DNA of 64,000 nucleotides, taken from NCBI RefSeq assembly GCF_910577345.1, contig NZ_CAJTMT010000011.1:30193-94192 (forward strand), given 5' to 3'. Below are positions 57,582 through 64,000 of this stretch, one piece after another (position 1 is the first letter of the stretch; each line of letters starts with the position of its first letter). The notes under the pieces were generated by a model. It had not been told where the DNA came from. It saw only the letters and a list, made by a program, of their open reading frames with translations, and did not search any database. Source of the stretch: an uncultured Duncaniella sp. (GTDB lineage Bacteria; Bacteroidota; Bacteroidia; Bacteroidales; Muribaculaceae). The position numbers and the translations under genes were made by a program.

Positions 57582-58790
57582 TTAGGAAGCCACACGGCGC
57601 TGGCGGCGCATACGGCGTGAGACGTTGAGCTGCACTACGCAATAGTCAATCAGCGGGGCAAGGGCGTTGGCAAGCAGCACGGCGAGCATTGCACCTTCGG
57701 GATAGCCGTTGTTGTAGGTGCGGATAAGCACGGCGACCACACCGACAAGGAAACCGTAGACATACTTTCCCGGATTCGTGCGGGCGGCGGTGACAGGGTC
57801 GGTGGCCATGAAGACGGCTGCGAATGCGAAGCCTCCGAAGAGAAGCTGGTCGAAGGGGTCGAGGAACGACGCGGGATAGGTGGGCGTCTGGAACACGTTG
57901 GCCACCCAGCCCATGAAGAGACCGCCGGCAATCACACTGAGCATGATGCGCCACGAAGCAATTCCGGTCGCAAGCAGAAGCACGGCTCCGATGAGGATTG
58001 CGAGAGTGGATGTCTCGCCAAACGAACCGGGGATGAGTCCGAGGAAGGCATCCCATGTGCTGATGGGATTACCCTTGAGATTTAGAAGTTCGAGGTTACC
58101 GCCAGTGAACGAAGCAATCTGTCCGAGAGGGGTAGCGCCTGAGAATCCGTCGGGGAGGTCAAATCCGAGCCCGCAGATTGAATTGGTGGAGACGAAGACC
58201 TTGTCGCCGCTCATCTGGGCCGGATAGCCGAAGAAAAGGACGGCACGGGTGACGAGCGCGACATTGAAGACGTTGTAGCCTGTTCCGCCAAACACTTCCT
58301 TGACGAATATTACCGAGAAGGCAGTGGCCACGGCGAGCATCCATAGCGGAGTCTCAATCGGGCAGATGAGTGGAATGAGGATACCGGTCACGAGGAAACC
58401 TTCCTGAATCTCCTCGCGACGCCACTGAGCCACGACAAACTCGATGCCGAGACCGACGACGTAGGCCACGACGATGCGCGGGAGGACGGCAAGGAAGCCG
58501 TAGGCCATCAGTTGCCAGAAGGGGAACTCTGTGGCACCCGCAGCGAGCCAGTTCTGATAACCGGCATTATACATGCCGAAAAGCAGACAGGGCATGAGGG
58601 CGAGGACCACTATAATCATCACTCGCTTCGAATCGAGGCTGTCGTGGACATTCACGCCCGAGGTCGAAGTGGTGTTGGGGGTGTAGAGAAAGGTCTCAAA
58701 CCCGTCGAACACGCTGCGGAAGGCATGAAGCTTACCGTCTGGCTCGAAATTGGGCTTGATTCTGTTAAGATAATTTCTTAGCGCTTTCAT
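57582..58790 (-). CDS. nqrB: Na+-NQR subunit B
   Basis: 402-residue membrane subunit with about ten helices, the probable Na+ channel. FMN attachment at T220 in DGFSGATPLG. EGFLVTGILIPLICPIETPLW and KEVFGGTGYNVFNVAL are highly conserved family stretches. The N-terminal soluble part binds quinone and riboflavin in other species. Gap to nqrA 30 bp. Confidence 0.97.
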   Translation of the reverse strand: MKALRNYLNRIKPNFEPDGKLHAFRSVFDGFETFLYTPNTTSTSGVNVHDSLDSKRVMIIVVLALMPCLLFGMYNAGYQNWLAAGATEFPFWQLMAYGFLAVLPRIVVAYVVGLGIEFVVAQWRREEIQEGFLVTGILIPLICPIETPLWMLAVATAFSVIFVKEVFGGTGYNVFNVALVTRAVLFFGYPAQMSGDKVFVSTNSICGLGFDLPDGFSGATPLGQIASFTGGNLELLNLKGNPISTWDAFLGLIPGSFGETSTLAILIGAVLLLATGIASWRIMLSVIAGGLFMGWVANVFQTPTYPASFLDPFDQLLFGGFAFAAVFMATDPVTAARTNPGKYVYGFLVGVVAVLIRTYNNGYPEGAMLAVLLANALAPLIDYCVVQLNVSRRMRRQRRVAS

Positions 58791-58820
58791 TGTTGAGATT
58801 TTGATTCGGGAATGAATTTA

Positions 58821-60167
58821 TCAGACTTCGCTGCGGAGATAGTCGAGACCGTCACGGACAATCTTCTGAAGTTCAAGTTTCGAGGGGTCGACATATTCGG
58901 CAAGCGCGAAGTCCTCGGGAGCGACCTCGTAGATTCCGAGCGCTTCCATGCGGTCAATATCCTTGGCGAGAATGGCCTTGATGAGATATTCGGGGAGGAT
59001 GTCCATCGGGAACACCTTGTCGTATTCACCCGACATTATCATTGCACGGCGACCGCCGTTGATACGCGCATCGGGAGCGAACTTGCGGTTGAGGAAACGG
59101 CCGATGAACGAGGGGCTGACACTCATTTTCGAGGGACTCATCGAGGCCCAGCCCATGAATTCGTCTGCATCGTCGCCTTCGGGGATGACGGTCACCTGAC
59201 GGTAAGGGTAGCGGAGGAAACCGTCGAGGCTCTCGCGTGTGCCGGTAAGGACATTACCGGAAATGATACGCTGATGGACTCCGTCGGCCTTAAGTTCGCC
59301 GTCGAGGATTGTTTTGAGTTCGGCGCCTGCGATGGTCTTCTCCATCCGGGGTTCATTGACTTCGCTGCCGGTGACAGCTACCGAAACCGACCAGTCGGCC
59401 TCACCGGTGAGCGCGAGGTGACCGATGCGTATGAGGGTCACGATGTCGAGTGTCCAGACCACCTCGCCCTTGTTGACAGGCTCGATGTTGGCAATCTGCA
59501 CTCCTGCGTTACCTGCAGGATGAAGACGCGGAAATTCCACCATCTCGGCTCCTGCGAAATCCGGGAGCTTAGAGCCGGATTCGACACCTATATATATAGG
59601 GCCTGCCGAGAGTTTTGCAAGAGCCTTGATTCCGGCCTCGATTTCGCTGCGCTTACCGTCGACCATCGCTTCGAGCGAAGGCGCAAGGGGAGCCGTGTCC
59701 ATAGCCGTCACCATGATTGCACGCGGGCGGTCAGACGGGAGGGGGACAATGTCGTAGGGGCGGCGGCGCATCATGGCCCAAAGGCCCGACGTCATCAGAG
59801 CCTCGGCGACTGCAGAAGCATCACCGTCGGCAAATGGCGCGGATTTCACCGGAGCATCCGCAGCGGCGGCATCGACCTTGACGACCACACGCTCGATTTT
59901 GCGGCGGGCACCACGCACGATAGCCTCCACTGTGCCGGCAGCCGGCGCAACGAGCTTCACGCGGGAATCATTTTTGTCATGAAGAAGCGGAGAACCGACT
60001 TCCACCCTGTCGCCCTCGGCAACATCAAGTTTAGGCAGAAAACCCGGAAAATCGTCGGGTATCACGGCAACGCGGGCAGGAAGGGGAATGGTGACCGGGC
60101 TTTGGGAAGCCATGCCACCTTCAAGATTGAGGTTTAAGCCTTTCTTAAGGCTGACAGTCCTTCTCAT
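58821..60167 (-). CDS. nqrA: Na+-NQR subunit A
   Basis: 448 residues starting at ATG 60165-60167 (MRRTVSLKKGLNLNLEGG). The longer frame to 60212 overlaps a promoter box and is rejected. KKGLNLNLEGG and the biotinyl-like RVEVGSPLL with KLVAPAAGTVEAI are NqrA features; the C-terminus EYVDPSKLELQKIVRDGLDYL matches as well. Soluble cytoplasmic subunit and first gene of the operon. The pump supplies the Na+ gradient used by symporters such as those at 8116 and 11129. Confidence 0.96.
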   Translation of the reverse strand: MRRTVSLKKGLNLNLEGGMASQSPVTIPLPARVAVIPDDFPGFLPKLDVAEGDRVEVGSPLLHDKNDSRVKLVAPAAGTVEAIVRGARRKIERVVVKVDAAAADAPVKSAPFADGDASAVAEALMTSGLWAMMRRRPYDIVPLPSDRPRAIMVTAMDTAPLAPSLEAMVDGKRSEIEAGIKALAKLSAGPIYIGVESGSKLPDFAGAEMVEFPRLHPAGNAGVQIANIEPVNKGEVVWTLDIVTLIRIGHLALTGEADWSVSVAVTGSEVNEPRMEKTIAGAELKTILDGELKADGVHQRIISGNVLTGTRESLDGFLRYPYRQVTVIPEGDDADEFMGWASMSPSKMSVSPSFIGRFLNRKFAPDARINGGRRAMIMSGEYDKVFPMDILPEYLIKAILAKDIDRMEALGIYEVAPEDFALAEYVDPSKLELQKIVRDGLDYLRSEV

Positions 60168-60209
60168 CCTTAGAATGTGTATTTGTACCTGATTAAAAAT
60201 TGGAAAGCA

Positions 60210-60217
60210 CAAAGATA
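60210..60217 (-). promoter_or_regulatory. -7 box of the nqr operon
   Basis: Minus strand TATCTTTG, 42 bp upstream of the nqrA ATG. Together with the + strand promoter at 60345-60376 it occupies the 352-bp divergent gap (60168-60519), which has no gene. Confidence 0.65.
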
Positions 60218-60344
60218 ATAAATATATTTGAATATCACTTAATAAGATTTAACTGAATTAAGTTCAAGGAATAAAATATTGTCAGCCCCGAAATGTTATA
60301 ATTTGTATTTTAGTTTCTTTATGACAAAAAAAAGAAGCAAAACG

Positions 60345-60376
60345 TTTGCAAACACCGATTTTTCCTTTTAATTTTG
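60345..60376 (+). promoter_or_regulatory. Full promoter of the exbB-exbD-exbD-tonB operon
   Basis: TTTG (60345-60348), 20-nt spacer, TAATTTTG (60369-60376). The ATG is at 60520, so the leader is about 130 nt. Confidence 0.75.
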
Positions 60377-60519
60377 CATTATCGTTTAAAATCCCTCCCC
60401 GAAACGGGACGATAAATCGATACCATCTAAAGCTCAACCTTAAAAAAGTTACCGAAAAATCATCAAAACTAATAACAAAATAAACCAATAAACTTAAAAT
60501 CTTTAGTAATTACAAAATT

Positions 60520-61350
60520 ATGGAAGCTCAAAAGCCTAATTCCGCACAGCCCGCAAAGGCTAACGCTAAGAACAACTCCGGAAGCAATGTAGCCGGCATC
60601 AAGAATGCCTTCTTGGTGATCCTCGCCTGCTTCGTTGTAGCAGTATGTCTCTTCATCTTCTGGTTCGGTCACGAATCTCACTTCGAGGAAGGTCACCCCA
60701 TTGACCTCTGGGGAACTATCTACAAGGGCGGTTTCATCGTGCCTATCCTCCAGACCCTCTTCCTTACTGTAATCGTTCTCTCAGTTGAACGTTGGATCGC
60801 CCTCTCTTCTGCAAAGGGTAAAGGTTCTATCGAAAAGTTTGTTGCCGGTGTCAAGAAGTGCCTCGCCGCAGGTAACATCCAGGGTGCAAAAGACCTCTGC
60901 AAGAACCAGAAGGGTTCAGTTGCCGCCGTTGTTGCTGCAGCTCTCGTAAGCTACGAAGAAATGGACAAGAACACTGTCCTCACCAAAGAGCAGAAGGTTG
61001 CCAACCTTCAGAAGACTGTTGAAGAGGCTACCGCTCTCGAAATGCCCGCCCTCCAGCAGAACCTCCCCATCGTCGCTACCCTCACCACTCTCGGTACTCT
61101 CGTCGGTCTTCTCGGTACTGTAATGGGTATGATCAAGTCATTCCAGGCACTCGCTGCTTCTGGTGCTCCTGACTCAACCGAGCTCTCTACCGGTATCTCT
61201 GAGGCACTTATCAACACTGCCTTCGGTATCGCAACCGGTGCATTCGCTGTTATCTCTTACAACTTCTACACCAACAAGATCGACAATCTCACCTACGCTA
61301 TCGACGAGATCGGTTATTCTATCGTGCAGACATTCACAGCTACACACTAA
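60520..61350 (+). CDS. exbB: ExbB/TolQ/MotA-family proton channel
   Basis: 276 residues with three membrane helices (about 28-50, 75-92, and a long pair from about 185-250). LPIVATLTTLGTLVGLLGTVMGMIKSF is the conserved pore helix of the family, followed by ISEALINTAFGIATGAFAVI. It powers TonB with the proton gradient. Codon choice leans to a narrow set (many -CT/-TC codons), as expected for high expression. Confidence 0.95.
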   Translation: MEAQKPNSAQPAKANAKNNSGSNVAGIKNAFLVILACFVVAVCLFIFWFGHESHFEEGHPIDLWGTIYKGGFIVPILQTLFLTVIVLSVERWIALSSAKGKGSIEKFVAGVKKCLAAGNIQGAKDLCKNQKGSVAAVVAAALVSYEEMDKNTVLTKEQKVANLQKTVEEATALEMPALQQNLPIVATLTTLGTLVGLLGTVMGMIKSFQALAASGAPDSTELSTGISEALINTAFGIATGAFAVISYNFYTNKIDNLTYAIDEIGYSIVQTFTATH

Positions 61351-61422
61351 TCCCAATTACTGATATTCAAACTTCCAAGGTTTAAACCAATTATTTAACC
61401 TCTAACAATAGATTATCGTAAT

Positions 61423-62139
61423 ATGGGAAAAGTAAAAATGAAGAGAAAAAGCACCCTCATCGACATGACCGCGATGAGTGACGTGACTGTGCTCTTGCTT
61501 ACTTTCTTCATGTTGACATCTACCTTCTTGCAGAAGGAGCCGGTCACTGTGTTGACCCCTTCCTCTGTGTCGGAGCAGAAAGTGCCGACCGCCAACCTGG
61601 CGTCGGTGCTCGTGAGCCCCGAGGGGAAAATCTTCATCTCCATTGCCGGTGACGCTGACGCTGAAACCAAAGACACATGGGGATCTGAGGCTCTCCGCAA
61701 GACGATTCTTGATGAAGCAGTAACGCTCTACAACAAGCAGCACCCCTCAAATCAGGTGCAGCTCACAGTAGCACAGCGCGACGCGTTCTCTAAAATCAAT
61801 ATGTTCGGTGTTCCTTTCCAGGTACTCCCCCAGTTCCTCTCCATGTCACAGACTGATCAGGACAAGTTCATCACTGACATGACCCAGAAGGGTGTGGGTA
61901 TACCCATCAATGACAACAAGGATATGGACCACCTCAACGAGTTCCAGATCTGGATGCGCGCCATCTACAACTCCGGAAACGACAACCTTCAGAAAGCCAT
62001 GAAAAAGGGTGAAGGTATCGCTGTCAAGGCCGACAAGGACACCCCCTACAACACTGTCCATGACGTGCTCGACAACCTCCAGACAATGAAGATGAACCGC
62101 TTCAGCATCATGACAGCTTTAAAAACTGAGCAAGAATAA
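61423..62139 (+). CDS. exbD: ExbD-family protein, first copy
   Basis: 238 residues. Single helix near the N-terminus with the proton-carrying aspartate in MTAMSDVTVLLLTFFMLTST. A periplasmic domain follows, longer than in E. coli ExbD (141 residues), as usual in Bacteroidetes. Gap to the second exbD is 5 bp. Confidence 0.92.
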   Translation: MGKVKMKRKSTLIDMTAMSDVTVLLLTFFMLTSTFLQKEPVTVLTPSSVSEQKVPTANLASVLVSPEGKIFISIAGDADAETKDTWGSEALRKTILDEAVTLYNKQHPSNQVQLTVAQRDAFSKINMFGVPFQVLPQFLSMSQTDQDKFITDMTQKGVGIPINDNKDMDHLNEFQIWMRAIYNSGNDNLQKAMKKGEGIAVKADKDTPYNTVHDVLDNLQTMKMNRFSIMTALKTEQE

Positions 62140-62144
62140 TCATT

Positions 62145-62891
62145 ATGGCACAGATAGAACAATCAGACGGCGGCAAAAAGAAAAAAGGCGCCCAGAAGAA
62201 AATGTCGATCCATGTGGACTTTACTCCCATGGTGGACATGAACATGCTTCTGATTACATTCTTCATGCTTTGTACCACAATGATTAAGTCACAGACCCTC
62301 ACCATCTCGCTCCCCTCGAACGAGAAAGTGGATCAGACTCAGATGAACAAAGCAAAGGAATCAGAGGCTATCACCCTCATCCTGACAACTGACCGCAATG
62401 CCAACGGCGATGTCAAGAAAGACGACAGCGGACGTCCGATGAACACAGTATACTTCTACGAAGGTATGCCTGACTTCACCGACGAAAACGGCGATGGACT
62501 CCTTGACAACAACAAGCTGAAAGCTGAACAATTCATCGGCAACGACGGAAAACTTCAGCAGGGCATCCGCAAAATCCTCCATGACCGCAACAAGGCCGTG
62601 CTTGAGAAAATCGAGAAAGAGAAAGCAAAATGGCGTAACAAAGAGTTCTCGTCAATCTCTGCTGTCAACGACTCAATCTATCAGGCCCGCGCGCGTGAAA
62701 TCCGTAATGACTCCACGCTCACCCGTCCTGTTGTGATCATCAAGGCCACTCCCGAAGCTTCATGGGAAAGCTTAATCAGCGCTCTTGACGAGATGCAGAT
62801 CAATCAGATCTCACGTTATCAGATTGACAACATCAACAAGAATGACTCCGTGCTCATCCTTGACTACCTCGCCAAGAACCCCAAGAAATAA
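62145..62891 (+). CDS. exbD: ExbD-family protein, second copy
   Basis: 248 residues. Basic N-terminus (KKKKGAQKKM), then the helix FTPMVDMNMLLITFFMLCTTM with the conserved aspartate. Extended periplasmic part (about 50-248). Tandem ExbD genes are common in this phylum and may form a hetero-oligomer in the ExbB pore. Confidence 0.92.
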   Translation: MAQIEQSDGGKKKKGAQKKMSIHVDFTPMVDMNMLLITFFMLCTTMIKSQTLTISLPSNEKVDQTQMNKAKESEAITLILTTDRNANGDVKKDDSGRPMNTVYFYEGMPDFTDENGDGLLDNNKLKAEQFIGNDGKLQQGIRKILHDRNKAVLEKIEKEKAKWRNKEFSSISAVNDSIYQARAREIRNDSTLTRPVVIIKATPEASWESLISALDEMQINQISRYQIDNINKNDSVLILDYLAKNPKK

Positions 62892-62937
62892 TCTGTTGAT
62901 GAATGATATATTAACCCCGAAAAATCTTAATTGAAAT

Positions 62938-63795
62938 ATGGCAAAAGATGTAGATCTTTCATCATCAGAATGGATTGACCTTGTATTCGAAGGCAAAAAT
63001 AAAGAATTCGGAGCTTACTCGCTCCGCAAATCATCCGCAAAGCGCCACAACCGCGCAATGCTCGTGATCCTTATCGTCCTTCTTCTTGTAGCCGTCCTTG
63101 GTCTCCTTGCAAACACTGTGCTTCAGAAAGCTGAAGAGCGTCCTGAGGACCAGATTGAGCAGGCTATGATCGACTACTCCGCAGATGAGCAGGAAGAAGA
63201 AGAGCCCGATGAACCCGAGCAGCAGCGCGTTGAAGAGCAGCAGCCCGAAGCTCTCCCCGAGGAGATCCTCAACACTGTAAAGGCAACCGAACTTCAGATT
63301 ACCAAAGACGAAGAAGTTGTCGAGGAAATCAAATCGCAGGACGAACTTAAGGACACTGACACCGCCGTAGGTACCACTGACTTTGACAAGGGTACTGACG
63401 ACCTCAACGTGGTGCGTGAACACAAAGAAGAAGTTATCGTCGAAGAGAAGAAACCCGAACCCGTGGATGACAACCAGGTATTTACCGTGGTTGAACAGAA
63501 GCCTCAGTTCCCCGGCGGTGAAGCAGCCCTCCTCAAGTGGGTAGGTGAGCACCTCCGCTATCCGGCAATGGCTCAGGAAAACAACATTCAGGGTCGCGTA
63601 GTCGTTCAGTTCGTTGTAACCAAGACCGGTAAGGTCGGTGAGGTTAAGGTGATCCGTTCAAAGGACCCCGACCTTGACAAGGAAGCTGTACGAGTAGTTA
63701 AGGCTCTTCCCGATTTCGTCCCTGGCAAGATGAACGGACATGCGGTGAACGTATGGTACACCCTCCCCGTTACCTTCAAGCTCCAGGGCGTATAA
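62938..63795 (+). CDS. tonB: TonB energy-transducing protein
   Basis: 285 residues. Cytoplasmic N-terminus with EFGAYSLRKSSAKRHNRAM, a family start in Bacteroidetes, one helix (about 41-61), a long acidic linker rich in E/P (about 75-180), and the C-terminal TonB domain (about 195-285; FPGGEAALLKWVGEHLRYP, GRVVVQFVVTKTGKVGEVKV, PGKMNGHAVNVWYTLPVTF). It transfers energy to TonB-dependent receptors such as those at 288, 39270 and 45331. Confidence 0.95.
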   Translation: MAKDVDLSSSEWIDLVFEGKNKEFGAYSLRKSSAKRHNRAMLVILIVLLLVAVLGLLANTVLQKAEERPEDQIEQAMIDYSADEQEEEEPDEPEQQRVEEQQPEALPEEILNTVKATELQITKDEEVVEEIKSQDELKDTDTAVGTTDFDKGTDDLNVVREHKEEVIVEEKKPEPVDDNQVFTVVEQKPQFPGGEAALLKWVGEHLRYPAMAQENNIQGRVVVQFVVTKTGKVGEVKVIRSKDPDLDKEAVRVVKALPDFVPGKMNGHAVNVWYTLPVTFKLQGV

Positions 63796-63821
63796 TAAAT
63801 TCCGACTCTAAGCTTAAAAAG

Positions 63822-63860
63822 CCGTCGCTTTTCCCATCCGGGAACCGCGACGGTTTTTTT
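63822..63860 (+). terminator. Intrinsic terminator after tonB
   Basis: CCGTCGC (63822-63828) pairs with GCGACGG (63847-63853), with an inner TTCCC/GGGAA pair, followed by seven T. Typical terminator. Confidence 0.85.
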
Positions 63861-63865
63861 GCATC

Positions 63866-63982
63866 CAGACAAGCCAGACCGGTCAGACAGTTCGGACAGT
63901 TCGGACAGCTCGGACAAGTCGGACAAGTCGGACAGGTCAGACCGGTCAGACCCGTCCGATTTGTCCGACTTGTCCGACCTCC
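63866..63982. repeat. 9-nt tandem repeat with inverted end (G/C-rich class)
   Basis: Thirteen exact 9-nt steps: cagacaagc, cagaccggt, cagacagtt, cggacagtt, cggacagct, cggacaagt (twice), cggacaggt, cagaccggt, then the complementary cagacccgt, ccgatttgt, ccgacttgt, ccgacctcc. Same architecture as 6433-6660 but with a different word. The window ends 18 bp later, so the element may be longer. Confidence 0.9.
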
Positions 63983-64000
63983 CCGTTCTCTCCCCCTCCC

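Noticed and set aside
63866..63982. CRISPR-like array
   Set aside because: Units are 9 nt with no spacers, the end is inverted, and no cas genes are near.

Overview
The window reads as a chromosomal segment of a gut-type Bacteroidales bacterium. The signs are two SusC/SusD pairs, promoters of the TAnnTTTG type, an Na+-translocating NADH:quinone reductase (nqrABCDEF) operon, an ExbB-ExbD-ExbD-TonB operon, many glycoside hydrolases and very few other regulators. Codon use and the fairly GC-rich coding sequence fit the Muribaculaceae; that family assignment is inference.

Layout. 1-6427: the 3' end of a secreted protein, then susC-susD-tlpA on the + strand. 6433-8115: a large 9-nt-periodic palindrome, a CBS-domain membrane protein and a terminator. 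8116-11128: a sodium/solute symporter, a DapA/NanA-family aldolase and a truncated HxlR regulator. 11129-25843: a divergent sugar and C1 locus. Its minus side encodes a GH141-like beta-helix protein, a YicI-like alpha-xylosidase (GH31), a 1004-residue corrinoid methyltransferase fusion and a symporter. Its plus side encodes a URO-D methyltransferase with an intact zinc motif, a stand-alone MetH-type reactivation domain, L-fucose isomerase, a rhamnose-mutarotase-family protein and a fucose permease. 26417-29658: an aldo-keto reductase, an amidohydrolase and a zinc dehydrogenase that match the known order of an L-galactose/L-fucose oxidation route. 29533-31293: a non-coding repeat region and two small membrane proteins. 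31294-34686: an araD-like gene and a secreted GH31 enzyme. 34865-44962: a minus-strand, protein-oriented SusCD cluster with an M6-like protease and a DUF5117-type metalloprotease. 45331-47897: a TonB-dependent receptor with a small HMA protein, probably for a metal. 48261-51274: GH43 plus a GDSL/SASA esterase. 51452-53924: nitroreductase, outer-membrane-like protein, thioredoxin-fold protein. 54190-60167: nqrA-F. 60520-63795: TonB energising complex.

Most notable is the 11-25 kb locus. A methyltransferase-like domain, a homocysteine methyltransferase and a corrinoid-binding module are fused in one protein and encoded 11 bp downstream of an alpha-xylosidase gene. Divergently, a second methyltransferase and a reactivase gene precede fucose isomerase. 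My hypothesis is a cobalamin-dependent demethylation system for O-methylated sugars (for example 2-O-methyl-fucose or 2-O-methyl-xylose, as in the plant pectin RG-II) that passes the methyl group to homocysteine. The second theme is a family of intergenic elements with strict 9-nt periodicity, usually arranged as an inverted pair, found at about a dozen places here.
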